Shown here in pieces: positions 16,533 to 24,717 of a stretch of 64,000 nt of DNA. Position numbers and translations under genes: made by a program. Every line of letters begins with the position of its first letter. Position 1 is the first letter of the stretch. The notes under the pieces were generated by a model. That model ran no database searches, was not told the DNA's origin, and worked only from the letters and a program-made list of their open reading frames with translations. Origin of the DNA: CAVRQM01 sp965246915 (GTDB lineage: Bacteria; Pseudomonadota; Alphaproteobacteria; Acetobacterales; Acetobacteraceae); NCBI GenBank assembly GCA_965246915.1, contig CBDFGB010000033.1:248001-312000 (forward strand), in the 5' to 3' direction.

Positions 16533-17387
16533 ATGATGAGCCGACTTGGGATGCATTTCAGCCTGTGGGCTCCCGCCTGGACTCGCGAGGCGGCGGAGAT
16601 CGCGGTTCCCGAGGCGGCCGCACACGGCATTGGCGTCATCGAAATTCCCCTGCTGCAGCCGGAGACAGTCGACGTCCCGCACGCCCGCGCGCTGCTCGAA
16701 CGGCATGGCGTCGCGGCCTCGGCGAGCCTGTGCCTGCCGGCCGATGCCATGGCGCAGACCAACCCTGAACGTGCCACGCCGTTTCTGCTCGCGGCGCTGG
16801 AGACGGCGCACGCGCTCGGTTGCACGTTCCTCGGCGGTGTGACCTATTCCGCGCTCGGGTTCCGCAGCGGCAAGCCGCCGACCGAGCAAGAGTATTCCAA
16901 CATTGCGCTCGCGCTTCGTCCAGTCGGTAAGCAGGCCGCGGAGTTTGGTATCCTGCTGGGGATCGAGCCGTGCAACCGCTATGAGACGCATTTGCTCAAC
17001 ACCGCCGAGCAGGCGCTGGCGCTGCGCGAGCGAATTGGGCTGGAGAACGTGACGATCCATCTCGACACGTATCACATGAACATCGAGGAGCGAGGCATCG
17101 GCCACGGCTTTGTCGAAGCTGCCGGCCATGCCCCTTACGTGCATTTGTCGGAGAGCCATCGAGGGGTGCCGGGGACCGGCACGATCGACTGGGAGGACGC
17201 GTTCTCGGGCCTTGCCCGGGCAAAATTTGAAGGCGATCTGGTGGTCGAGAGTTTCATCACGCTCCCACCGGAGATCGCCGCCGCGCTGTCCGTCTGGCGG
17301 CCGGTGGCACCGGACCGCCACGCCGTGTTGCGCGACGGCGTGCCGTTCCTGCGCGGGCTGGCGCGAAAGCATGGGCTGCTCGCCTGA
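16533..17387 (+). CDS. Ketose 3-epimerase-like TIM-barrel enzyme (D-tagatose/D-psicose 3-epimerase family)
   Basis: A 284-residue sugar phosphate isomerase/epimerase-fold protein. The metal ligands of the D-tagatose/D-psicose 3-epimerase family are all present with the right spacing: Glu145 (GIEP), Asp178 (HLDTYH), His204 (YVHLSE) and Glu239 (VVESF). Substrate-site residues in NRYETH and the SESHRGVPGTGTIDW loop are also family-like. It should epimerise or isomerise the imported sugar before phosphorylation by the kinase that follows with a CTGA overlap. The ATG at 16533 lies 5 bases after the permease stop. The exact substrate (free ketose, or an aldose isomerised to a ketose) is not determined. 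Confidence 0.86.
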   Translation: MMSRLGMHFSLWAPAWTREAAEIAVPEAAAHGIGVIEIPLLQPETVDVPHARALLERHGVAASASLCLPADAMAQTNPERATPFLLAALETAHALGCTFLGGVTYSALGFRSGKPPTEQEYSNIALALRPVGKQAAEFGILLGIEPCNRYETHLLNTAEQALALRERIGLENVTIHLDTYHMNIEERGIGHGFVEAAGHAPYVHLSESHRGVPGTGTIDWEDAFSGLARAKFEGDLVVESFITLPPEIAAALSVWRPVAPDRHAVLRDGVPFLRGLARKHGLLA

Positions 17388-18865
17388 ACCACGTCATCGG
17401 CCTCGATATCGGGACGTCCGCAGTCAAAGCGGTACTGCTCGACCCGGCGCACGCAATAGTCGCGGAGGCCGAGGTCAAGCTGTCCACCCAGCATCCAGCT
17501 CCGCGCGCCTCGGAACAGGATCCGGACGCGTGGTTGGTTGCCTGCAAGTCCGCGCTCGGCCGGCTCGCCCAGGGTGCGCCGGCGGCCATGGCGGAGGTCC
17601 GAGGAATCGGGCTCGCTGGGCACATGCACGCCGCTGTGCTCCTAGACAGCGCGGACCACCCCATCCGTCCGGCGATGCTCTGGAACGACGGCAGGGCGCG
17701 CGCCGAGGCGGACGCGTTGAAGAGGCTCGGCGACGAACTGGCCGGCGCGTTGGGCGTGCGGGCGCTGGCAGGTCTTACCGGGCCGAAGATCGCCTGGCTC
17801 GCCCGGCATGAGCCGGCGACCATGGGCCATGCCCGGGCTCTGCTCTCGACCAAGGATTTCGTGCGGTTGCATCTGACCGGCGAGAGGGCGACCGACGTGT
17901 CGGACGCAGCCGGCACGTGGCTGCTGGATCAGGCCACGCGAAGCTGGAGCGAGCGGGCGATCAAAGCCGTTGGGATCGATTCGTCCTGCCTGCCGCGATT
18001 GCTGGAAGGCAGCGACCAAGCGGGCGTCCTGCGGCCGGCACTCGCTATGACATTCGGCATGGGCCCCGGCGTGGTGGTCGCGGCCGGCGGTGGGGATACG
18101 CCGGTCGGCGGCGTCGGCATCGGTGCCGTGGAGCCTGATCGGGCCTTCCTTGCCCTGGGCACGTCGGCACAGGTGTTCGTCGCCGCCAACGCGCACCGGC
18201 CTGCGCCCGCGCGCATGGTACATGCGTTTTGTCATGCCGTGCCGGGCCGCTGGTATCAGATGGCGGCGATGCTCAACGGTGCGTCAGTCCTTGGCCTCAT
18301 GTCGAGGCTGTGCGGCCGCGATCCGGGGCCATTGCTGGAGGAGGTCGAGACACGGTTCGCGGGTCCCGGCCGCTTGCTGATGCTGCCGTATCTCGCTGGC
18401 GAGCGAACGCCGCATGACGATCCGCTCGCCCGCGGCGTGATGTTCGGGCTGTCCAGCGAAACCACTCAGGCCGACCTGGCGCTTGCGGCGCTGGAGGCGG
18501 TGGCGTTCAGCCTTGCCGACGGGCGCGACGCGCTGGCTGAAGCCGGCGTGACGATCGCCCGCGCTGGATTTATCGGCGGGGGGGCGCGAAGCCGGTTGTG
18601 GGGTCGCATCGTTGCCTCGGTCCTGGGCATCACGCTCGAAACCTACGCAGGCGGTGCGCGCGGCCCGGCGCACGGCGCGGCACGTTTGGCGCGCCTTGCA
18701 CTCGGCGAGCCGGTGGCCACCGTGTTGACCCCGCCTGCGGTCGCCGAGACTATCGCGCCCGACCCGGATCTCGCCGCCGCCTACGCGCCGCGTCTTGAGG
18801 CGTTCCGAAACCTTTATTGCGCCTTGCGGCCGCGATTCGAAATGCTATCCACGGAGATCCCCTGA
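17384..18865 (+). CDS. FGGY-family sugar kinase, xylulokinase-like (apparent CTG start)
   Basis: A kinase of about 493 residues that phosphorylates a ketose using ATP. The N-terminal phosphate motif GLDIGTSAVKAVLLD lies within the first 20 residues, and the C-terminal adenosine motif appears as FIGGGARSRLWGRI. AGHMHAAVLLD and ERTPHDDPLARG are xylulokinase-like. The conserved motif begins 13 bases after the epimerase stop, and between that motif and an upstream region lacking ATG, GTG or TTG in this frame the only plausible initiator is CTG at 17384, overlapping the epimerase TGA as CTGA. Starting at the first ATG/GTG/TTG (TTG at 17534) would delete the ATP-binding motif. The exact start is therefore uncertain, but the gene is intact. 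Confidence 0.85.
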   Translation: MNHVIGLDIGTSAVKAVLLDPAHAIVAEAEVKLSTQHPAPRASEQDPDAWLVACKSALGRLAQGAPAAMAEVRGIGLAGHMHAAVLLDSADHPIRPAMLWNDGRARAEADALKRLGDELAGALGVRALAGLTGPKIAWLARHEPATMGHARALLSTKDFVRLHLTGERATDVSDAAGTWLLDQATRSWSERAIKAVGIDSSCLPRLLEGSDQAGVLRPALAMTFGMGPGVVVAAGGGDTPVGGVGIGAVEPDRAFLALGTSAQVFVAANAHRPAPARMVHAFCHAVPGRWYQMAAMLNGASVLGLMSRLCGRDPGPLLEEVETRFAGPGRLLMLPYLAGERTPHDDPLARGVMFGLSSETTQADLALAALEAVAFSLADGRDALAEAGVTIARAGFIGGGARSRLWGRIVASVLGITLETYAGGARGPAHGAARLARLALGEPVATVLTPPAVAETIAPDPDLAAAYAPRLEAFRNLYCALRPRFEMLSTEIP

Positions 18866-18866
18866 T

Positions 18867-19607
18867 ATGACTGACGACGAGGCGCGGCTGCGCGCCGAGA
18901 TGGTCGAGACTTGCCGCGCGATGAACAGCAGCGGCATCAACCAGGGCACGTCGGGCAACGTGTCGGCGCGCGTCGGCGACGGGTTCCTCGTGACGCCGTC
19001 CTCGCTTCCTTACGAGCACATGGTGCCTGACGACTTGATGCGCATGGATTTCGACGGTCGGCATGAGGGCCGCCATCGCCCCAGCTCCGAATGGCGGTTC
19101 CATCGCGATATTCTCCGCGCGCGAGCCGACGTGAACGTGGTCCTGCATTGTCACTCGATCCACGCGACCGCGGTCGCCGTGCATCACCGCACGATCCCAG
19201 CGTTTCACTACATGGTGGGCGTCGCTGGCGGGCCAACGATCCGCTGCGCCGGCTATGCAACCTTCGGCACGCAAGAATTGTCGGACCAGGCACTGCTTGC
19301 GCTGGACGGACGGATCGCGTGCCTGCTTGGCCAGCACGGGCAGATCGCACTCGGCACGACGCTGGCGTCGGCCCTATGGCTTGCCATCGAGGTCGAGACG
19401 ATTGCCCGAATGTATGTCGTGGCACTCGCGATGGGTGAGCCGCCAGTTCTGGACGACGCGGAGATGGCGAATGTGATCGAGCGAATGAAGCGAATGAGCT
19501 ATGGCCTTTCGCCGGATGAAGAGCGCAACGCGATGGCCGTGATGACGGCGCCAAGAGCGAAAGTTCGACGGAAATCAGGCACCGGGGCGCCTGACGCCAT
19601 CGCATGA
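18867..19607 (+). CDS. Class II aldolase/adducin-family, FucA-like sugar-phosphate aldolase
   Basis: A 246-residue zinc aldolase. The residues that align with L-fuculose-1-phosphate aldolase are kept at nearly identical spacing: catalytic Glu75 (SSEWRFH), zinc ligands His94 and His96 (LHCHSIH) and His157 (GQHGQIA). The phosphate-binding TSGNVSAR (29-35) is also present. It should split a ketose-1-phosphate (or similar) into dihydroxyacetone phosphate and an aldehyde, completing an epimerase/kinase/aldolase route. The ATG at 18867 has GGAGA upstream and lies 1 base after the kinase stop; the 3' end overlaps the next gene as ATGA. Confidence 0.88.
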   Translation: MTDDEARLRAEMVETCRAMNSSGINQGTSGNVSARVGDGFLVTPSSLPYEHMVPDDLMRMDFDGRHEGRHRPSSEWRFHRDILRARADVNVVLHCHSIHATAVAVHHRTIPAFHYMVGVAGGPTIRCAGYATFGTQELSDQALLALDGRIACLLGQHGQIALGTTLASALWLAIEVETIARMYVVALAMGEPPVLDDAEMANVIERMKRMSYGLSPDEERNAMAVMTAPRAKVRRKSGTGAPDAIA

Positions 19608-20332
19608 ACCGGTTGGGTCCCGCTCCGTCCAACGCCTGGGCGGTCTCTGCCGAGGCGGCCGACCTGGTGCGCGTCCCGACCCAAGCGCGGCCGGTGCTCG
19701 TCCCTGCCGAATTCAAGCCGGTCACTTTCGACCTGACGCGCAGCGCGCTGGTTGTCGTCGACATGCAGAACGATTTCTGCCATCCGGACGGCTGGCTCGC
19801 CAGCATCGGAGTGGAAATAGCTCGGGCCCGCGCGCCGATCATGCCGCTACAGCGGCTGCTGCCAGCGCTTCGGGCCGGGGGCGTGCCGATCGTTTGGCTC
19901 AGCTGGGGCCAGCGTCCCGACCGCGCAAATCTCTCGCCCTCGTTACGGCACGTCTACGATCCGACTGGTATTGGCCTGCAGGTTCTGGAGGAGGGGAGCT
20001 GGGGTGCCGCCCTCGTCGATGAACTGGTCGTCGAGCCGCCCGACATCCGTGTGACAAAACACCGGATGAGCGGATTCTGGGACACGCCGCTCGACAGCAT
20101 CCTGCGCAACCTGCGGGTGACGACCTTGCTGTTTGCCGGTGTGAACCTCGACCAGTGCGTGCTTCACACTCTGGCCGACGCCAATTTCGCCGGCTACGAT
20201 ACGCTCTTGCTGAACGACTGCTCGGCGACCACAAACCCGGACTTTTGCGTGGCCGCGACGCTGCTGAACGTGCGCCAGATCTTTGGCTTCACGATGTTGT
20301 CCACCGATTTGCTGGAGGCGATTGGCCCATGA
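19604..20332 (+). CDS. Isochorismatase-family cysteine hydrolase
   Basis: A 242-residue cysteine hydrolase of the nicotinamidase/isochorismatase superfamily. The triad is visible: Asp53 (VVDMQNDF), Lys152 (VTKHRMSGF) and Cys185 (NLDQCV), with the conserved cis-peptide region just before the Cys. Family members hydrolyse amides, carbamoyl groups or vinyl ethers. It is joined to the aldolase by ATGA and to the cupin by an ATGATG overlap, so it is translated as part of the sugar operon. Its role beside an aldolase is unexplained; it may cleave an amide of an imported sugar derivative. Confidence 0.87.
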   Translation: MNRLGPAPSNAWAVSAEAADLVRVPTQARPVLVPAEFKPVTFDLTRSALVVVDMQNDFCHPDGWLASIGVEIARARAPIMPLQRLLPALRAGGVPIVWLSWGQRPDRANLSPSLRHVYDPTGIGLQVLEEGSWGAALVDELVVEPPDIRVTKHRMSGFWDTPLDSILRNLRVTTLLFAGVNLDQCVLHTLADANFAGYDTLLLNDCSATTNPDFCVAATLLNVRQIFGFTMLSTDLLEAIGP

Positions 20333-20757
20333 TGCACGCGCCCATGATCGCCCGGCGAGCCGACGAACTGCTGGGATTTCGCATTTCGCCGGACGACACA
20401 AACTATTTCGCGTGCTTGTTCGACCCGCTCGCCGACGGGGTGAATTTCACCCTGGTCGTGGAGATCTTCGCGCCCGGCGGCCGCACCCCGCCGAATACCC
20501 ACCAAGCCGCTTACGAAAGCTTCTTCGTGCTGTCGGGCACTGGCCTCGCGCATGCCGGGGGGCGGACGCTGCCGCTTGGCCCGGGCGACGCCTTTGTGTT
20601 GCGTCCGGAGGTCGAGCACGTGGTCGAGAACACCGGCGAGACGAAACTGTATTGCCTGACGATGATGACCCCGAACGAGGGTTTCGCCGAGCTTATTCGA
20701 GGCGGCACGCCGGTCGAGCTGACCGACGAGGACCGGGCGGTGATCGCTCGAAGGTGA
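20329..20757 (+). CDS. Small cupin-domain protein
   Basis: A 142-residue single-domain cupin. The first cupin motif is partly present (THQAAYESFFVLSGTG, one His and one Glu) and the second is GPGDAFVLRPEVEHVVENTG with its His; together they could hold one metal ion. Start choice is between the paired ATGs at 20329 and 20332; the first overlaps the preceding TGA. It could be an isomerase, an epimerase or a small dioxygenase, or a binding domain. Its position at the end of the coupled series suggests it acts on the same pathway. Confidence 0.78.
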   Translation: MMHAPMIARRADELLGFRISPDDTNYFACLFDPLADGVNFTLVVEIFAPGGRTPPNTHQAAYESFFVLSGTGLAHAGGRTLPLGPGDAFVLRPEVEHVVENTGETKLYCLTMMTPNEGFAELIRGGTPVELTDEDRAVIARR

Positions 20758-20806
20758 CGTGATGGCGCGGGGCTTGCTTTACGCATACCGGTCAGGGAGG
20801 CGGCAG

Positions 20807-21772
20807 ATGGGCGCGATGCGGGCGATGCTTGCAGCGGTATTGTTGTCGGTGGCGGGTACCGCCCACGCCGAGGAAAGGATCGTGTTCGCGACCGACTGGA
20901 AGGCCGAGGCCGAGCACGGCGGCTTCTACCAGGCGCTCGCGAAGGGGTTCTACAAAAAGCGCGGTCTGGAGGTCACGATCCATCAGGGCGGACCCGGCAG
21001 CGACAATCAGCAGCTCCTAGCCGCCGGCGCGGTCGATATGGCGCTCGGCTCGAATGATTTCTTCGCGCTGAATCTGGTGCAGGCCGGCGCGAAAGTCCGC
21101 GCGGTGATGGCGGCGTTCCAGAAAGACCCGCAAATCCTCATGACGCACCCGCGCGACGACGTGAAAAGCATCGCCGACATGAAGGGCAAGCCGATCATGA
21201 TCGGCGACAGTTCCGTCAATACGTTCTGGGTATGGCTCAAGGCCAAGCACGGTTTCGAGGACAGCCAGATCCGCAAATACACATTCAACATGGCGCCGTG
21301 GCTTGTCGACAAGACCGCGATTCAGCAAGGCTATGCCTCGTCTGAGCCGTTCATGGTGAAGAAGGAAGGGGTCGATCCGCAGGTCTTCCTACTTGCCGAC
21401 GACGGATACCCTACGTACTCGGCGATGGTGCTCGTTCCGCAGGCATTGATCGACGCCAAGCCGGCTGTGGTGAAGGCGTTCGTCGACGCCACGATCGAGG
21501 GATGGAAGGACTATCTCGACGGCGATCCCACCCCCGCCAATGAGCTGATCAAGAAGGACAATCCGGAAGAGACTGACGACCTCATTTCCTTCGGCATCGA
21601 GACGCTCAGGAAGAACGGCATTGTGCAGGGCGGTGACGCGGCCACGCGCGGGATTGGAGTGATGACGGACGCGCGCTGGAAGGAATTCTTCGACACGATG
21701 GCGTCGCAGAAAGTCTATCCGGCTGATTTGGACTTTAAGGCCGCATATACGCTGGACTTTTTACCGAAGTAA
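20807..21772 (+). CDS. NMT1/THI5-like ABC transporter substrate-binding protein (orphan)
   Basis: A 321-residue periplasmic binding protein of the NMT1/SsuA type, with a signal peptide of about 20 residues (ending AHA-EE). The mature start is ERIVFATDWKAEAEHGGFYQALAKGFYKKRGLEV, and GGPGSDNQQLLAAGAVDMALG follows. Relatives bind pyrimidine precursors, riboflavin, sulfonates or taurine. An AGGGAGG ribosome-binding site 6 bases before the ATG at 20807 decides the start. No cognate permease or ATPase follows; the next gene is convergent. It may use a transporter encoded elsewhere. Confidence 0.85.
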   Translation: MGAMRAMLAAVLLSVAGTAHAEERIVFATDWKAEAEHGGFYQALAKGFYKKRGLEVTIHQGGPGSDNQQLLAAGAVDMALGSNDFFALNLVQAGAKVRAVMAAFQKDPQILMTHPRDDVKSIADMKGKPIMIGDSSVNTFWVWLKAKHGFEDSQIRKYTFNMAPWLVDKTAIQQGYASSEPFMVKKEGVDPQVFLLADDGYPTYSAMVLVPQALIDAKPAVVKAFVDATIEGWKDYLDGDPTPANELIKKDNPEETDDLISFGIETLRKNGIVQGGDAATRGIGVMTDARWKEFFDTMASQKVYPADLDFKAAYTLDFLPK

Positions 21773-21806
21773 CTCAGTGGAAGACGGGTGCTCAGCAAAC
21801 CTGCTT

Positions 21807-22940
21807 TCATAAGAAGAGGGCTTTCTTCTTCGTCTCATTCTGGGTGATGGCCTTTCTCTCCGCATGCTCCGACACACGTGTGAAGGCGGCCGCCATCCTC
21901 AGCGCGCCAGGCCACATCCGCGCCGCCGCCATCATCGCCGCCTGACCGAAAGGGGTCGCACCGAGCCGATACATCGACCAAGCACGCGCCACCTGCGCAC
22001 CGACGTCGCGACGCAGCCGCGTATGATAGGTAGCCGCATCGCCGCCATTGAGAAACACGCCCGATGCGAGCATCGCGCTATGCAACGCGATCGCCATGCC
22101 GTCGCCCGCGAACGACGGGATCACCGCTGCCTGATCGCCGAGCCGATATGCCACTTCGCCTGCTCGCGGCGCATGGACGAACCCGTATGGCACGCGAAAG
22201 ATCGACAGCGGCCGCTCCAGCAACGGTCTCGCGTCCTCCAGCCGTGCGCGCAGATGCCGACTTTCGCGCAGCATGCGAAAGAGCAGTGAGTTCCAACCCC
22301 CGCCGCTCTCGTCGAGATACCCACGCCGCACGAGCAGACAAAGGTTGGCCCGCCCGTCCTCGATGCGCTGCAGCCCGACATATGCGTCCGGAAACACCAC
22401 GATCTCGACATGGCCGGCTAGCGCGGCCATGGCGATCGGAGACAATGCGAAATGCATCTTGAACCCGACCAGATCCTCGGCGGTTGCCTCCCGGCGCAGG
22501 CCCCGCAGATCGTGCTTGCCGGTCGCGAGAAACAGCGCGCTTGCCTCGACCGTCGTGCCATCCGTCATCGTGAGGGTCGTCCCGTCCGCGCGCGCCACGC
22601 CGCAGCCCCGTCGCATGTCGACGCCGCACCGCGCGGCATGCGCGAGCAGCGCTTCGTCGAGCCGGCCGCGGGAGACGCCAAGGGCGGTAAACGGTAAACG
22701 CGATTCGACCGCCCGCGCGCCCCGGATCAGCCGAACCGCGCCGACTTGATGGCCGCCCAGCGCCTGCGTGTCGAGACCGATGCGGTCGAGCATCCGCACC
22801 GCCTCGCCGCTGACGAACTCCCCGCAGATTTTCTCTGTCGGTCCACGGGTCCGCTCCAGCAAGGTCACGTCCCGCCCAACGCGGGCCAGAACCGTGGCGG
22901 CCGATGCCCCGGCAAGACCGCCGCCGGCCACCACGATCAC
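21807..22940 (-). CDS. FAD-dependent oxidoreductase of a type III PKS cluster
   Basis: A 377-residue flavoprotein of the geranylgeranyl-reductase/UbiH-like monooxygenase superfamily. The N-terminal dinucleotide motif is VAGGGLAGASAATVLARVG and the second FAD motif is LGDQAAVIPSFAGDGMAIAL. The GTG start at 22940 overlaps the methyltransferase stop as GTGA. It is the last gene of a five-gene operon (ACP, ketosynthase, type III PKS, methyltransferase, this). In known phenolic-lipid clusters such as Streptomyces srs, a flavoprotein hydroxylates the alkylresorcinol made by the PKS; a matching late oxidation here is inference. Confidence 0.85.
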   Translation of the reverse strand: MIVVAGGGLAGASAATVLARVGRDVTLLERTRGPTEKICGEFVSGEAVRMLDRIGLDTQALGGHQVGAVRLIRGARAVESRLPFTALGVSRGRLDEALLAHAARCGVDMRRGCGVARADGTTLTMTDGTTVEASALFLATGKHDLRGLRREATAEDLVGFKMHFALSPIAMAALAGHVEIVVFPDAYVGLQRIEDGRANLCLLVRRGYLDESGGGWNSLLFRMLRESRHLRARLEDARPLLERPLSIFRVPYGFVHAPRAGEVAYRLGDQAAVIPSFAGDGMAIALHSAMLASGVFLNGGDAATYHTRLRRDVGAQVARAWSMYRLGATPFGQAAMMAAARMWPGALRMAAAFTRVSEHAERKAITQNETKKKALFL

Positions 22941-23641
22941 CACGACTTCGCAACACCGTGGCGGAACGGGATCGTCCAGCGGACCGTGGCGCCCGCGATC
23001 CCCGCTTGCGTCAGCAACGCCAGCCAGTCGGCACGCCGGAACGAGCGCGCGACGGAGGCGGTGCCGTCGATCCGCACGATACGGTGCCAGCGCATGATCC
23101 GCGCCAGCACGCGAAACCCGTAGTACGGAACCAGGCTGCGATGGATGTCGGCGATGAACCAGCCGCGCCCGGCATGGCGGTCGAGCCATTGCAGGAACGC
23201 TACCACCTGCATGTCGCTCAGGTGGTGGGTGAACTGGGAGCTGACGATGAAATCCGGTCTTGGCGTCGGCTCGTGGGCGAATACGTCGCCGGTGCGCCAC
23301 TCGATCGTCATGTCGGTCGGCGTCGCGGCGGCCGCCGTGGCGGCGCTTCGCGGGTTCAGATCGATCCCGACCAGGACCGGCCGCAACCCCGCCTGGGTCG
23401 CCCAGCGATGGACCGTCCGCAGCAGATCGCCGTCGCCGGACGCAACATCGAGCACCGAGACTTCCGCGCCCGGCACGAAATCGTGCGTCATCTGTGCGAG
23501 CCACGCGAGGGTCGAGCGATGCGTCAGTGTCCAGCGATTGACCGAGGCAAGATCAGTCAGGCAGCGCCGATAAATCTCCGACGGCAGACCGGGGTCGTCC
23601 ATCACCTCGGGAAAATCCCAGCGGTGCGACAGGTCGATCAT
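22937..23641 (-). CDS. Class I SAM-dependent methyltransferase of the type III PKS cluster
   Basis: A 234-residue methyltransferase with motif I VLDVASGDGDLL (about residues 64-75), an acidic strand-2 end (LVGIDLNPRS) and FIVSSQFTHHL around motif IV. It is likely an O- or C-methyltransferase tailoring the PKS product. The ATG overlaps the PKS stop as ATGA and its own stop overlaps the flavoprotein start as GTGA, so all are coupled. The methyltransferase of the Streptomyces srs cluster is of a different, membrane-bound family, so this would be an independent solution to the same step. Confidence 0.85.
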   Translation of the reverse strand: MIDLSHRWDFPEVMDDPGLPSEIYRRCLTDLASVNRWTLTHRSTLAWLAQMTHDFVPGAEVSVLDVASGDGDLLRTVHRWATQAGLRPVLVGIDLNPRSAATAAAATPTDMTIEWRTGDVFAHEPTPRPDFIVSSQFTHHLSDMQVVAFLQWLDRHAGRGWFIADIHRSLVPYYGFRVLARIMRWHRIVRIDGTASVARSFRRADWLALLTQAGIAGATVRWTIPFRHGVAKSW

Positions 23642-24717
23642 GCGGCCATCCGGAACCGGAACGTCTCCGCAACCATGCCCGGCCCGAACGCCATCGCCAT
23701 GCCGCGCTTACCGGCCTGTTCCGACAGCATCCGTTGCAGCACGAACATCACAGTGGCCGACGACATGTTGCCAAAGTCGCGCAGTACCTCGCGCGACCGT
23801 CGCAGCGCGCTTGGGTCCAGCCGCAAGCCGATCTCCACCGCGTCGAGCACGGTGCGCCCGCCCGCATGCACCGCCCAAAGGTCGACTGCCTGCGTGCCCT
23901 CGCCGCGTAGCAGCCCGCCCGGATCGACGTTCGTCAGCTCATCGCGCAGGCTGGCTGCGATCCGCCCCGGTACCTTGCCCGACAGATGCATCAGGAACCC
24001 AGCGTCGCCGATATGCCAGGTGATGAGATCGCGGCTGTCAGGCACCACCTGACTGCGGAAATCGCCCAGCGCGATGCCGCGCGGCTCGGCCGAGACCAGC
24101 GCCGCCGACGCGCCGTCGCCGAACAATAGGAACGACAGGACCGTCTCGATGTCGCCGGTCTGCTGCAGATGCAGCGTGCAAAGTTCGAGATTGACGACCA
24201 GCGCCACCGCCTCCGGCTCCGACCGCACCGCATGGAACGCGGCGCGCAACGCGGGCACCGCGGCCGAGCAGCCCATGAAGCCGATCACGCTCCGCTGCAC
24301 CGTCGGCGAAAGGCCAAGCCGCTCCGTCAACTGCAGATCGAGTCCGGGCGCGGTGAAGCCGGTGCAGGAGGCGACGATGACATGAGTGATCTTGTCGCGT
24401 GCCTCGCCGAGATCTAGATCCTCAACCGCTCGCAACGCCTGCTGTAGCGCCGATACTTCGTAACGGGCCATGCGCGCGGCGGTCGTGGTCGTCTTGCCCC
24501 GCTCGTAGAACGCCTCCGCATCGACGTCGCCCGCCTCCAGCCGGCCCGGCGGCAAGATGGAGTAGCGATGCTCGATCCCCGACCGTTCCGACATCCGGTC
24601 GAACACGAGGCGCGTCCGATCATCGTTGAGCAGGGTTCGGGCGAAGGCCACGAACGGCGCATGGATGTCGTGCGGCGGGATCGCTGTGCCGATGGCATTG
24701 ATGTGCGGAATCGTCAT
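23638..24717 (-). CDS. Type III polyketide synthase (chalcone/stilbene synthase family)
   Basis: A 359-residue homodimeric ketosynthase that condenses a starter acyl group with malonyl-CoA units without an ACP-bound intermediate. The catalytic triad is complete: Cys150 (GFMGCSAAVP), His284 (WAVHAGGRTVLD) and Asn317 (GNMSSAT). Products of bacterial relatives are alkylresorcinols and alkylpyrones. It is embedded in a coupled operon with an ACP and a FabF-type ketosynthase upstream, which could supply an unusual acyl starter, and tailoring genes downstream. It starts 3 bases inside the ketosynthase stop region (ATGA). Confidence 0.93.
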   Translation of the reverse strand: MTIPHINAIGTAIPPHDIHAPFVAFARTLLNDDRTRLVFDRMSERSGIEHRYSILPPGRLEAGDVDAEAFYERGKTTTTAARMARYEVSALQQALRAVEDLDLGEARDKITHVIVASCTGFTAPGLDLQLTERLGLSPTVQRSVIGFMGCSAAVPALRAAFHAVRSEPEAVALVVNLELCTLHLQQTGDIETVLSFLLFGDGASAALVSAEPRGIALGDFRSQVVPDSRDLITWHIGDAGFLMHLSGKVPGRIAASLRDELTNVDPGGLLRGEGTQAVDLWAVHAGGRTVLDAVEIGLRLDPSALRRSREVLRDFGNMSSATVMFVLQRMLSEQAGKRGMAMAFGPGMVAETFRFRMAA

